NCBI GenBank assembly: GCA_028583415.1
Contig: CM053274.1
Location: 90,093,549 to 90,157,548, forward strand
Source: Protea cynaroides
Taxonomy: Eukaryota > Streptophyta > Magnoliopsida > Proteales > Proteaceae
Direction: 5' to 3'
Length of the DNA: 64,000 nucleotides
In this document: in pieces, positions 23,976 to 36,085 of the stretch
Numbering within the stretch: the first letter of the stretch is position 1
How the letters are laid out: every line of letters begins with the position of its first letter
Program-made: the position numbers and the translations under genes
The notes under the pieces: model-generated
Seen by the model: the letters and a program-made list of their open reading frames with translations, nothing else
What the model was told of the DNA's origin: nothing
Database searches by the model: none

Positions 23976-26464
23976 TGCATTTGTTTTGCCCTTCACGTCT
24001 TCATCGTTGTTTGTTGGGGAACTTGTCGACCTTGAATAGCTATGAGTAGCTAGCAGCCTAACTTTTCTCTCTCTCTCTCTCTTCCTGGTCAGAATATTGA
24101 GGTTTTTTTTTTAAGACTATCAATAATTTCACCGGAAAACTACGACTTGGAAAAAAAAAATTGCTGAAACCTTCCTCGGCTGTTGAAGATTATTGGTAGC
24201 AAAACATTTAAATAGAGACAAAAGAAAGGTCTCTATAAGATGTGTCAGATGTACGTATTGCAAGACTTTAATAGTTATAAATATTGTTACCAAAAAAAAA
24301 TTATTAATATTAAAATATGATAAAAGTTTTTTTTGTCTGTCCATCAATTAGCAGACTCTATGGTCTAGAACTATCTATCTTCAGAAATGTACAAATCTTG
24401 ATCTATGTATGTATATGGATCCCGTAATTGTCCCTCTGATGTCCCTGTGCCCCACGATTTATCAGGTCTTTGAACCAAAGTACTGACACTTTGAAACTGA
24501 GGTTCAGTTACTTTCAGCCCATGAACCGGGTCGAGCAAAAGCATTATGCTTGGGCCAGACCGGCCAAGAGATTACATGAAGTAGATCAATACTACTTAAA
24601 TTGAGAAAAGTAATATTTAAGGCCTTGAACTGTTTTATTCATTTTTCTCACCTATAAAAAAATATTTCTATAATTTTTTTGGGATGAGGGTTTTCTGGGT
24701 GGTAGGGTTACCTGAGTCCTGACCGCACTGATAGGAGGGGTCATGGGAGAATTCGTCAATGAAGGAGAGAGAGAGAAAAAAAAAAGACTGATGACGTAGT
24801 TCCCACTCTATCGTTCAAAGTACTTTTTCCCCTTTAAATTTTTTTTCAGCAATTGAAATATTTTTATTGAGCTAAATGATATTTCTATAGATGTTAGCTA
24901 GTTGTCTCTCAAGACCAAGGATTCACAACAATATTTTGTCATTCAATGACTTCCGACCGCTGATGTATATGAATCACAAGATCATATCATATACATAAAC
25001 GTTTAATATAGGAGAATCAAGCCCAACCAACTAGCCCAAAAGCAAAAGCCCATTTGATAATTCAAGTTTCAGCCCTACTACCCAAATAGCTCATTGGATA
25101 TTTAAATTTCTTCTTTGATTGGATCTGAGTGTGCATTTCCTCTTTTAAGTTTTCCATCTCCATCAATAGGGTCCCCCATGGTTACTTTCCCTGTTCTCGA
25201 GGCTTGAGGCAATGCTCGATAGAGAAAACCATACCTCTTTGTGTACTTTTGACCAACGGAGATAAGTCCATACAAGTGACTTGTCATCATGCAACATTTC
25301 ATTGAGACAGGTAAGGTACGATAGTAACTAATTTGACACAGAATCGCTTTGCAAATTCAAAAGCACCCTGTGTGGATATAATATACTTTTGGGTGGAAAT
25401 TGTCACCCCCAAAAATATGAAAACTTTTAAATTAGTAAATAAAGCCTCCAAGAATCTTTTTGTTACTTAATTAAACACATGCCAAAATTTGAGTCGATTC
25501 CACCCCCCACATGGGCACCCTCATGATTCTATAACCCTCCATGAGATATGGGACGAGACCCATCCTTATAGGGTCGTGTTTACGAAGAAAGTAGAAGACC
25601 TTGGTATCAGCAACTTTTTGTAAGAATAAAATTTAGTCTAAGCTTTCCGAATAAACCTTAATATGTTACATAGGATTCCTATAAACTAATGGAAAAGAAA
25701 TTAATCAACAAATAAAAATGTGTACATGTGTTGAAGAACACTTTTTGTTTATGTAAATTCAAGTTTTGATCCGAAGTCTTCCACAATCATCAGAGATCTC
25801 ATTTGTTCTCTCAATATATAGGAATCCAAGATGAATGAAGATTCTAGACCCATTATTTTTAATACAATCTCAAAATTTGGTTCATTCCCAGAATGAACTG
25901 GGTTAATTTATCTCTAATCCGTGAAGAACCAGACCAAATCGATCAAACAAGATATGAACTCCCATTAATCAACCAACCCAATAATTTATTAAACCCACAA
26001 TTAGATGACATCTTATAGAACCCCCACTAATCAACCAAAGTAATTAATTAAACCCATAATTACATGACTTTTTTTTTTCTCTCACTATTCTATTGATCTT
26101 CCTCTCACTCCATTTAGAAGTAGGGTCGATAACTTCTACCGTGACCATTGCCGAACAAGATGTACAATATGTTTGTTTTATGGACCCTGGATAGGCTTAG
26201 CTAGGGTAGATGAAATCTGGATACATCCATCAAAACTTAATCAATTTGTACCCTTGTTCCTCCTCCGAATATGGATCACTTTGCCATTTATTTTAGAAGT
26301 AAAATAATAAAAGCAACCATAATCAAACAAGAATTTTGATCAGAAATCACAAGCTAATTCACTTATCTTTCTATTAAGTACTTGGTCAAAAAATCTGAAT
26401 CAATTAGGAATCGAAGCTATGTAGAGGAATAAAACCATACATCTCTATCCCTGTATCAATTACT
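23976..26464. other. intergenic
   Basis: No supportable gene. The frame at 25102-25302 (minus, 66 aa) has no recognisable domain. A TC microsatellite lies at 24,066-24,082. Confidence 0.5.
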
Positions 26465-26818
26465 TCATTGTTCACCATTGTAGGGATTCACATAGAGGGG
26501 AGGATGGAGGTCAGAGCAAGGGGCACAACAAGTGATGGGGAAGTAAGGGAAACAAGCACGGGGGAGGGGGAGCAAGAGCGGATGGAGGAAGGAGCAGAAT
26601 CGTGAGGAAGGAACACAAAGAGAGGGAGGGAGTATAGTGAGGGAAATGTATGGAAGGAGATGCTTTGAAAGAGGGTTTTGAGACGGAAGGGAAAAGAGGA
26701 GGGAAGATGGGACGAAGATGGGGACGGGGGTAGGGAAAGGGAAAGGGAAGCCAACTCTGTAGCTAGAGCCACAAAGGCAGGGGGAGAGAGAGAGAAAGAG
26801 ATATAGTGGGACTGCAAG
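26465..26818. repeat. purine-rich (G/A) low-complexity tract
   Basis: The plus strand is strongly G/A-biased (GGGAGG, GGAAGG, GAGAGA motifs) up to the copia LTR. Two overlapping minus-strand frames of 146 and 137 aa rich in Pro/Ser/Leu follow from this bias and are not treated as genes. Confidence 0.7.
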
Positions 26819-27056
26819 TGATAAGGACAAAGGCCAACACGATTCCAATGGATAACAACTTTCGCCAAAATCGAAGAAGAGATTTGATATTTGAAATTCA
26901 AACATTGTAACGTACTTTTTTGAATCCTTCTTTTACTTTAAGATATACTCCATGTAACAATTGTGAAGTGTCAATTCTTTTGTAAAAAGATACTCAAACC
27001 TCTCTACAAAGTAGTGAGAGAGATTCAAAATTATTCAAGCATCTTATTGTCTTTCA
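26819..27056 (+). repeat. copia 5' LTR
   Basis: It starts TGATAAGGACAAAGG and ends GTCTTTCA. It aligns with 37579-37860 over its whole length; shared landmarks include CCATGTAACAATTGT, CAATTCTTTT.TAAAAAGATA and GAGATTCAAAATTATTCA. It carries none of the 42-bp duplication seen in the 3' copy. Confidence 0.88.
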
Positions 27057-27069
27057 TGGTATTAGAGCA
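27057..27069 (+). promoter_or_regulatory. copia primer binding site
   Basis: TGGTATTAGAGCA directly abuts the 5' LTR. It is one mismatch from TGGTATCAGAGC, the complement of the 3' end of plant initiator tRNA-Met. Confidence 0.9.
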
Positions 27070-27088
27070 ATTAATGACTAACGTCAAC

Positions 27089-27324
27089 ATGGCTTCAACT
27101 CTAGTATTACTACCCTCCTCTCGTGCAGATTCAATCTCTCATTTCTTCAGCACAAAACAACTATTTGTTGTGGAGGTCCCAACTGCTCCCTCTTATCAGA
27201 GATCACCAACTAATTAGATATATTGATGGCTTAACTCCATGCCTCCTCAGCACATCATTTCACCCATGCTGTCTGCATCATCATCCAATGTGCTCAGCAC
27301 TACCACTGCCATTGCCAACCCAGA
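27089..27324 (+). pseudogene. copia gag, N-terminal part
   Basis: An ATG (MASTLVLLP...) lies 20 bp after the primer site. It continues through a frameshift into the TPCLLSTSFHPC-like sequence and then stops at the insert junction CCAGA. The gag continues at 31555. Frame breaks are present, so no product is expected. Confidence 0.65.
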
Positions 27325-30300
27325 TGTGAGGACAAAGTAATCCACCCACGTTGATGGACAATAATGGTTTGGAGTCGCAACCTAGATTAAGGTCTAGGAC
27401 CTTCAAATGTAGTGTCATCGTAAGATAAGACTTATATTGACTCATTTGACCCAATTTATCGGTTTTGATCTATCAGAGAACGGGTAAGCGTTTAAGATAC
27501 AGTTTGAGAAGGTGTTAGACACTCAAAGCTGTCTGATTCAAAAATCGACCTCTTATGTGATTCTACTTTCCTTAGACTCTATTATTCTGACTGTTCATAG
27601 TCAATGGATGATAATTAAGGCTCATGAGAGATCCTATGCCAAATTACTAAATTCTTCTAGTCTAAGTTTAACCAAACATGTTCTTAAAAATAAATAAACA
27701 AAGTAAAATAATATAAAATAAACTGAACCGAAGATGGTTCGGTGATGAACTGAATCTGAAATACTCAAAAACATCTCAAATTGTCTAGCTACGTATTCTA
27801 ATCCTAGAAATCAAGTCCATAAAGTAGTTCGAACGAAATGTGATTAATGTTTATGGATGTGGTTTATGATTAAGCTTTTTTAGATTCAATTGTTCAAGTT
27901 GAAATTTATGTTTGATGATGATTGAGATTGAATCTAGAGATAGCCTAAATGGATCGAAGTGAATATGGATAATGGATATGATATGGATATGGAGAACCTA
28001 AAGATACTAAGATGTGGTATCATACATAGAGAGGTCCTCCAAGTTATTTATGTATTTCAGAGGTCCTGAAAATCAGGTACAAGGTAGTTCGTTGTTGATG
28101 GGTTGTAGATATGGATAAATTGATACGGATATGATCATGGGTGGTGATAAATATGGGCATATTGATATGGATATGTTCATGGGTGGTGATAGATATGAAT
28201 AGATTGATATGGATATGACCTAAAGGAACTAAGAGTGTGGTCACGTCTTCGGGAATCTATCCCTTTAGACAAGGTTTGAGTGTATCTTTCAAGAATCTAT
28301 CTCTTTGGACAAGATCTGATTGTGGTTTTCGGGAATCTATCCCTCTGGACGGGATCCTAGTATGTCTTCAGGAATCTATCCTTCTGGACAGGATCTAAGT
28401 ATGTCTTTTAGAATCTGTCCCTCCGGATAAGGTCTGGGAATGTTTTCGAGAATCTATCCTTCTGGACAGGATCTGATTATGTATTTGGGAATCTATCCCT
28501 CTTGACAAGGTCTGAATACGTCTTCGGGAATCTATTCCTCTAGATAGGATCTGAGTATGCCTTCGGAAATCTATCCCTCTTGACAAGATCTGAGAATGTC
28601 TTTGAGAATCTATCCCTCTGGACAGGATCTAAGAATGTCTTCGAGAATCTATCCCTCTTGACAAGGTCTGAGTAAGTCTTTGGGAATCTATTCCTCTGGA
28701 CAAAGCCTGAGTATGTCTTCGTGAATCTATCCCTCTAGACAAGGTTTGAGTATGCCTTCGAAAATCTCTCTCTCTGGACGGGTCTGAGTAGTTTAAAAGA
28801 TTCAATTCATTAATGTGTGCTTTCAAGATCAAAGTGTGGAACCGTATTTGGGAATCTTCTCAAACTACCTACGTATCCTAGGATGCTGCCCTAAGAATCA
28901 GAATTCACATAGTTCGAAAGTAGATTCAATTTATTGATGTGTTCTTTCAAGATTAGGATGTGAAACCATGTTTGAGAATCTCTCCAAAATGTCTACGTAT
29001 TTTAGGGTTTTGCCCTAAAAATCAAGATCCACGTAATTCAAAAGTGGATTCAATTTATTGATGTGTTCTTTTAATATCAAGTTGTGGAGCCTAAATGTTC
29101 TATGATAGATTCACATCACACTTAACTAGTTCTCTGTACCCTAGGGGAGATGAGCCGAGGGGTAGGGATCGTCCTAAAGCTACCCTTGACCTAAAACCCT
29201 AATTTAGAATGTGTTGGGTTAGGTTTCATATCTCTCGATTAAGATTTATCATTTTTTCATTTTTATCCTTCATGTGAATGTGGGTGCCTACATATACGTT
29301 CCCGCACCTAATATGTCTGCTAGGTGTATATACATGACAGTTCGACTAGGGTGTAGCAGAAGTTAAGTTATTGTCAACAATAAATATTATTCAAATATGG
29401 CAAGTAACAAGCATGGCATCTCAGATATAGCAAGAAAGCATGTGAACAATCATAGCAGCAAGCATGTGAGCATCAAGATAACAGACATGGCATCTCATGT
29501 ATTATTCTCAATCAAGGTATGTCTTAGTGTGTCAGATGGGATTCTCTAGATCTATGATTGAGGTCTAATGTGAATCTCTCAATATCTCAAGATCAGATCC
29601 TCGATCAACGGGTTAGATTCTCTTAAATAATGTATCAAGATCAAATCCTAGCCTCAATCTAATGATTTGATCTCTTCAAAATATTATTATTATGATCAAC
29701 ACCTCAGATTTCATTAGAACAGTCAAAGTCAACAACTCAGATCTCACATCAAGTTATTATGATCATACTAGGATCCAATGGTTCATACCACTCTACATCA
29801 ATTACGATAATCATCCTAGGTAATCAATGGCTCAGATTTCTTTAAGACACTCTTGATCAAGAATGGTTCATATTTGTTTAAGACACTCATGATCAAGATC
29901 TAATAACTCAAATTGCTTAAAATCACATATAATGATCATCTAACCATTCAGATTCCTTAAGACACTCATAATCAAGATCTAATGGTTCAGATTGCTTAAA
30001 ATCACATCTTTATGTCATCCAATGCTTCAGAATCAGAATCAACATCCAATAGTTCATATTTGATCATCATATGATCCAAATAAAATATTATCAACCAAGG
30101 GATCAGATTTATCAATCGATGGCTCAAGATCAAAGACCATAATTTAATCACATGAGAATTTCAGATCAATGGTCCATATTCAACTCATTAAAATTCTAAA
30201 TCAATGATCCATATTTAATTCATTAAAATTCTAAGATCAAGGGTCATATTTCATTCACATAAAAATTCCACCATGGTTGGATCAATTTTATCACATGAAA

Positions 30301-31554
30301 TTCCAATATGGTGAGATCAATCTCATTAAATTTCAAATCATAGTTGGATCAAACACATTAACATTCATATCACATGGCCGCATCAAACACATTAACATTT
30401 TCTATTCTCTCAATTTTCTTTTCAATTCTCATTCATCTTCTTTTTTTCTTATTTCGAGCCAACCGACCAAACCTTCTTTTCCTTTTTTTATTTTTTTGTT
30501 TTTATTTCTTTCCATGTTAATCCTTCCCTCTCGGATTCCTTCAGTTTCTCTATTCCCTTAGTTTCCTTTCTTCAGTCTTTCTATATTTTTCTCACAGTTT
30601 TCCTTTTATATACTTCCTCTTCTCAATCTTTCTCAATCTTTCTCAATCTCTTTTTAGGTTCTTTCCATGTAGAGTCCCCCACCAAATCTTTTGGTCAGTC
30701 TCTCCATGATCCCTCTCTCTTTTGGATCTACTCTCCAATATACAAAAGTATATAAAATATATATGATATATATAATAATACATATAACATATATATCACA
30801 TGGGCTGAACCGATTCTGTTCAGACAGGTCTAGGCTAGTCTGAGTTGGACTGGGCTGACTGGGCTAAACTGACATGAGTTGATTGGGCTAAACTGACTTG
30901 GATTGACTTGGATTTTCTCTCTCTATCATTCTATGGACCATTTCAGCTGAAATTTCACACGAAATTTTTCAACGACCTCTAATCCAAATTTTTCATGTCC
31001 ACTTTGTAGAGCACCGAAAATGAGGAATAATGGTGCCGGAATCACTTGATTTGGACGTCGGATGAGCATAAAATGAGAAGATAAAGTTTAAATAATTAAA
31101 CTTACGATAATTTGCATACAAGTCCCTAGATAATTATTAATAATTTTCAGAAAATGCCCTTATTCTTATCCACAGACTAGAATCGCCATAACTTCTTCAT
31201 TTGACATCAGAACTAAGCGATTCTGGTCTCATTTTAAACGTATTTCCAAGACCTATACATCTATGCAGGTTGCAGCCCAAATCACCTAAAAATCACAACC
31301 AAAAATTCAAACCTTGCATTAGAACCCACAAACTTGTCGTATGTGTTCACTTAAGCTCCTAGACACTGGGGATCATCTCAGTTATTCTTAAAACACTATA
31401 GAGAGCATGCCGGGATTAATCGATTGTCACTTTTGATAGAGTTTCACTCGCTTCCCCTGTATTTTTCTGAACTTTCTCTTATCTCTCCCACTTTGCTGTT
31501 TATACTTTAGTATGACATTATTCAGTTGGGGATGGCAAAAATGGGGTGCTTACA
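27325..31554 (+). mobile_element. 4.2-kb TG...CA insert, probable giant solo LTR
   Basis: It begins TGTGAGGACAAAGTAATCC and ends TGGGGTGCTTACA, with a perfect CCAGA duplication (27320-27324 and 31555-31559) inside copia gag. It has no gag/pol domain and no internal LTR pair. Early sequence GGAGTCGCAACCTAG and AGAACGGGTAAG...GGTGTTAGACAC is of a kind I associate with very long LTRs of Ogre/Tat-like gypsy elements. The start and end also match the second large solo LTR at 58014-60383. Interior features are a 39-40-bp minisatellite, 54-bp ATATGGATATG repeats (28,090-28,215) and repetitive ATCAATGGTTCAGATT-type sequence (29,400-30,250). Confidence 0.75.
28253..28800. repeat. 39-40-bp minisatellite, about 14 copies
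   Basis: Units start GAATCTATCCCTCTGGACA and end GAGTATGTCTTCGG. Successive starts fall at 28253, 28293, 28333 and 28372, then on to about 28790. Most units are 39 bp (13 codons), so minus-strand frames at 28395-28586 and 28629-28832 show a repeated LSRGIDSRRHTQ-like peptide. Frame breaks between them and the location inside an LTR make translation unlikely. Confidence 0.9.
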
Positions 31555-32234
31555 CCAGAATATGACACATGGAAAAGTCAGGATCAACTTCTCTTAGGAT
31601 ATATCTTCTCCTCCATTACTGAAATAGTGTTGACCAATACGGCTTAGTTTAAAACGATTTTTTTCCTCACATTCCAAATCACGTACCATGCAACTACGAT
31701 TATAGTTGCAAACAAAGAAGAAGAAAAACCTCTCTATAACAAACTACGTTCAAAAAATGAAGTCCATCTCTAGCAACCTTGCTACTGTCGCTCAGCCAGT
31801 ATCTAATTCTGACCTTCTTTTTTCATATCCTAACAGGTTTGGACCTGAGTGGGGGGCATTTGTCACCGTTGTATCCACACGCTCTGAAGATGTCTCGCTT
31901 GATCTACATGGAATGATGTTAAGCCATGAGTAGGAAACACAAAATCCTTCTTTTTGTGAGGCCAATGTAACCATATTCCATACTGCTCCATGTGGTCGCC
32001 AGGGACATGGATACTCTACCCAAAATGCACCTAGCCCTTCTTATCCTCCATGTGGGCATGGTCGCCATGGACAAGGCACTTCTACTCCCTTCGCCAATGG
32101 TCACCCCTAGTGGCCTCTACAAGCACATGGCCTTAGATTGCTATCATAGATTTGATACTGCATATACCAATGCTGCTCTTCAACCAGCTGCAATGATTGC
32201 TACGAACTTAGTCCCACATTTTGACGCTTGGTAG
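31555..32234 (+). pseudogene. copia gag, C-terminal part
   Basis: It resumes immediately after the insert with EYDTWKSQDQLLLGYIFSSI, the conserved gag core of plant copia elements. An SVHP/ISSNLAT helix region follows, then the end of a zinc knuckle, HMALDCYHRFDTAY. Stops and frame changes occur throughout. Confidence 0.7.
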
Positions 32235-32357
32235 CCAAACTCCAGAGCTACTACCCACATAACAGTTGTTCTTAACAACCTCTCTGTTCATTCTGAATAT
32301 CAAGGGCCGGCTCAAGTTTACATTGGAAATGGGCAAAGCTTGTGTAACCAACATACT
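32235..32357 (+). pseudogene. copia protease, N-terminal part
   Basis: PNSRATTHIT sits where plant copia proteases have the active-site DSGAT.H.T motif. The catalytic Asp is replaced by Asn, and a stop codon precedes it. VYIGNGQSL follows, the conserved GNG loop. The frame is cut after Gln-His-Thr by the solo LTR at 32358 and resumes Gly-Ser-Ser at 34502. Confidence 0.75.
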
Positions 32358-34496
32358 TGTCACACCCCAATTTCGGCTGAACCATAAGTGTGAGTGAACC
32401 GCTACTAAATCAACAGTTTACACCAAGATCTCGATAAGACTGTATCCACTTACATAAACCATCGCACATAACCATAATAAGAATATAAATAGATACAACA
32501 AAATTTTTAATTAAATGAACTAAGTATTCTATTAATACTTAAATAAATTATCTCAATTATTCAATAAACCAAAACATAAATAACTATCTTTACATTGTTT
32601 ATAAAATTCAACTAAAATAAATAATTAAATCAAACATCGTAGAGGTACACGCAGTAAGGGCACTCGCATGAAGCGTCATGCTCATCCTCGTCTACTTGTA
32701 CATCCAAAGCCGCAACACCTCCATACACTGGAGCATCCATGTAGTCCTCCACAATATAACCTGCATCAACATCTAAAAACATGTATATATACAAGGGTGA
32801 GTTCACAACTTAGCTCAGTAAGAAAATCAGACAATGCAACAAGCAATATATATGAGTAACATTCACATTTGGTCTGGTATACTTGCATAGTGCTATGGTA
32901 AGATTTAACGGCCACCGCACCTCCATGCACGAGAGTGTGAGTACGCCCAACGGATCATACACTGCTGTCATCCCACATCACTTATTCTAGTATAAAGATA
33001 AAACTAGAGTCCGGTGGGCAGGTTGTGCCTCCATCCCACATCCTCCCCTTGATACCCTCTACTATACCAATACATACACCCCTATTAGCGAAGGCTTGCA
33101 AGTGGGCTCGTCACTAACCAATCATATATGTTATCACAGTAGGTTTTATCCTAGCACAGCTCCCTATGACATAGAGATAGGGCTCAAGTCTGGTGACCGA
33201 GCTAGAGACCACAATGCCACGTCCTCCCCCTGATACCCTATCTGTATCAAGTATGCTAAGATAATAGCGATACCAAAAGGTGTTAGTGTGAAGAATGATC
33301 CAAGACCCTAGGTCCTTCTCATTCCACACACCAATGAAAATATTCACAGGCCTAACAAACAATCCTAGCATAGCGAGTATGCATGAACATATATAATAAT
33401 TGAAAGTAAAGATGATATGTGAATATGCACAAGCAACACTCCATATAACAAGGTAATTATTAGCAACGTTTTATTGTTATTAGTTAATTAGGGTTTTGGT
33501 TTGATTCCCTTACCTGACGCTTGATTGCTAGCTTGCTCCTCGTCACATAATCCATTCTCACTATCACAAGATTCTACAAGATGTTAGGGTTTAGTCATAA
33601 TTAGTTCCATAGGTTTTACGTTGGTTGAAAACCAACTACGTCAAAACCAACCCATTCTGGACATACCAGTCACATATACCGGTTGCAGGTCACTATACAG
33701 TGGCGTGACCGGTATAGTCAACCAAACAGCCTTGGCAGGCTATTCGAGAGGTACCAATCGCATGTACCGATCGCCCATAATGCCACCGGTATGGTCGACC
33801 TGTATGCCTCCAGAAGGCCACCAACTTGGTGTTCGTCTTCCATCGGTCATCGCACATGACTTTTAGGGTTCCTCCTATGCATTCTAGGCCTGAGCAATGT
33901 AATAGGATTTGTTTTATCTTCCATTCAAGTCCTACGTTCTAACTAACCTTGGTCTAGAATTCGAATCTAAAAACCTAGAGAAAAATTCGAATCTACCCTT
34001 AGGATCATTCATCAAGAACACTTAACCTAGAGAAAAATACAGGCACTTACCGTTGGACGAAGAACACGTTCGCGAACTATGGTGTTCTTCGTCCAACGGA
34101 ATCTCCACTTCTACCTTTCTCAGCTCCTTTCTCTTCTTCAGATCTCCTTTTCCTCTCTAGGGTTTGTGAGAATTAATCAAAGAGGTTTAAGGAGGTTTAG
34201 GAGTCCTTATATAGGCTGGGATGAAGTTCAGGGAAGTTTCCTATGTTAGGAAAGTCTCTAGAGCTGAGATTTGGCAAGCAGGACCCACAGAGATCCGCTT
34301 TCGGATCTGACTGGTCTGCCCGCGCAACATACCGGTCGACCGGTATGATAGACTAGTATAAAATTATTTCTCTGTTTTGGTCTGTTTTAGTACCTGATTG
34401 TCATCCACTTGTCCCGTCTGATCCGATTATGATTGAAAGACCTATCACGACACACAATAGAGGCTGAGATCGGGTTCGTGAAGTGCGTGTCTTACA
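32358..34496 (-). mobile_element. solo LTR, 2139 bp, minus orientation
   Basis: On the minus strand it begins TGTAAGACACGCAC and ends TTGGGGTGTGACA. It has a perfect ATACT duplication (32353-32357 and 34497-34501). The ends match the nested solo LTRs at 47018-51504, so all three are one family. It carries a minus-strand TATATAAGG promoter-like block (about 34207-34215) and the palindrome ACCGGTCGACCGGT (34331-34344), also present in the copy at 47042-49224. No coding region. Family assignment (large-LTR gypsy) is inference. Confidence 0.88.
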
Positions 34497-34501
34497 ATAC
34501 T

Positions 34502-34927
34502 GGCTCTTCTCAAATACTTTCTTCTTGTTGTCCTTTGCATTAGAATAAAATATTGCATGTTCCATCCATTACAAAAAATCCACTCATTGTTTTACAATTT
34601 ACATTTGATAATGACGTTGTTTTTTAATTTCACCCCTCTTATTACAATGTCAATGATCGATCCTCGGGGAAGATCTTGCTCCACGTCACGCTTGATGGTG
34701 GTCTCTACCACCTCAACCCAGCTCCATATCTACGCAACACTCTTCCATTCCCCAAGCCCATATTGGTGAATGTGTATCCATTGATCTTTAGCATCAATGC
34801 CTAAGTCATCCCTCTCCAAAAATCATCTGCAAAATTCTCTCCACCAATAATTTATAAGTTGCAGGTGATAATAAAGTCTCTTTCAATTCTTCTTGTCCAC
34901 TAGGAAAGTCTCATCAGTTACCATTTC
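34502..34927 (+). pseudogene. copia protease end and GAG-pre-integrase region
   Basis: GSSQILSS resumes the protease frame after the solo LTR. ILHVPSITKNPLIVLQFTFD-like sequence and SSGKILLHVTLDGGLYHLNP then correspond to the conserved segment between protease and integrase of plant copia elements. Frameshifted. Confidence 0.65.
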
Positions 34928-35506
34928 ATGCTTCTAAAAATGTGTCTATTGGCCCTCTTGTCTTGTTCTTTTGATGTATGGGGTCTGTCCCAAGTCACTT
35001 CAACTAATGGATATCACTTTTATATCAGTTTTATTGATGATTATAGCAAATACACTTGGCTATTTCGAATGGCACACAAGTCCATAGTTTATTCTATTTT
35101 TCGGTCATTCCAACGGCAAGCGAAAAAGTATTTTGGAAGACCAATAAAAGCAATGCAAAAGGATTGGGCTGGAGAATATCTAAATGTCTCTTGTTTACTC
35201 GAAACTACAGGTATTCTCTATCCCATATCTTGTCCTCATACCCACAAACGAAATGGACGTGCGGAGAGAAAGCATTGTCACATTGTTGAAACTTGTTTGA
35301 TTATGCTTTATAAGGCCAAGCTACCCTTATCATATTGGGTCCATACCTTTAATGTTGTGTTTTTCATCAACAAGATGCCCACTCAAACACAGTCTCCATG
35401 GGAGACCTTGTTCAAATCCTCATCGGATTACACATTTGTTAGATTGTATGGATGCGCTTGCTTCCCCTTACTGAGCCCCTTCAACACCAACAAACTTGAA
35501 CATTAA
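34928..35506 (+). pseudogene. copia integrase core
   Basis: A 192-aa frame carries the integrase core: DVWG (first catalytic Asp), FIDDYSKYTWLF, KAMQKDWAGEYLN (second Asp), then HTHKRNGRAERKH (catalytic Glu in the 'G.AER' motif), and YWVHTFNVVFFINKMPT further on. In active elements it joins cDNA to host DNA. The frame is open here but the zinc-binding part upstream is broken, and the frame stops at 35506 before the reverse transcriptase. Confidence 0.85.
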
Positions 35507-36085
35507 TATATCGAGTATGTGTTTATTGGTTACAGCTTGCAACACAAGGAGCATCAATGTTTAAATATAGCTACCAGCCATATCTGTGTCTCGACATGTT
35601 CTCTTCAATGAAACTCGGTTCCCTTTTGCGGGCTTGGCAAGCCATGGGTCACTGTAGTCTCAACCAAACCAGCACCAATTCATCGATGGTTCAATCCCAT
35701 TGGTAACCATTCCAACGACAACTTCGATGGTTGTTCCCTTGCTACCATCGACCCACCCTACGGTGGAGACACCACTACACCCACCGTCCCCCACTCCTCA
35801 TGCATCCACACTCACTAGTAGTGACCCTCCTCATATGCACCCTACCCCACCACCCATTATCAAGCAAAATGTCACCACCCTTCAACCTAAATGTCACCCA
35901 CCATCAACCCAAATATCACCCACTCTCAACCCAAATGTCACCACCCACAAGATGATCACTCGTGCCCATGATCGAACTAGAAAGCCCAAATCCTTCCTAA
36001 ACCATGTCACCTATGTTTCCACTAGCCATCTATGCCCCGAGTCTCCCAATGTTGAAACCGAATCTACATGTTATACATAAGCATG
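35507..36085 (+). pseudogene. copia integrase C-terminus and linker
   Basis: YVFIGYSLQHKEHQCLN-type sequence at about 35,515-35,565 is the conserved end of the integrase region, with frame breaks. It is followed by a Pro/Thr/His-rich low-complexity linker (35,700-36,080) with repeated CACCC and CAACCC tracts, as is usual between integrase and reverse transcriptase. Confidence 0.6.

Noticed and set aside
25102..25302. 66-aa minus-strand frame as a gene
   Set aside because: No recognisable domain, no promoter or splice context, and length within chance expectation.
26465..26905. Overlapping minus-strand frames of 146 and 137 aa
   Set aside because: They arise from a purine-rich plus strand, are Pro/Ser/Leu low-complexity, occur in two frames at once and run into the copia LTR.
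28395..28832. Repeat-peptide gene (13-residue repeats)
   Set aside because: Frame breaks between the two halves, no start context, and position inside a large LTR-like insert; kept only as a curiosity.
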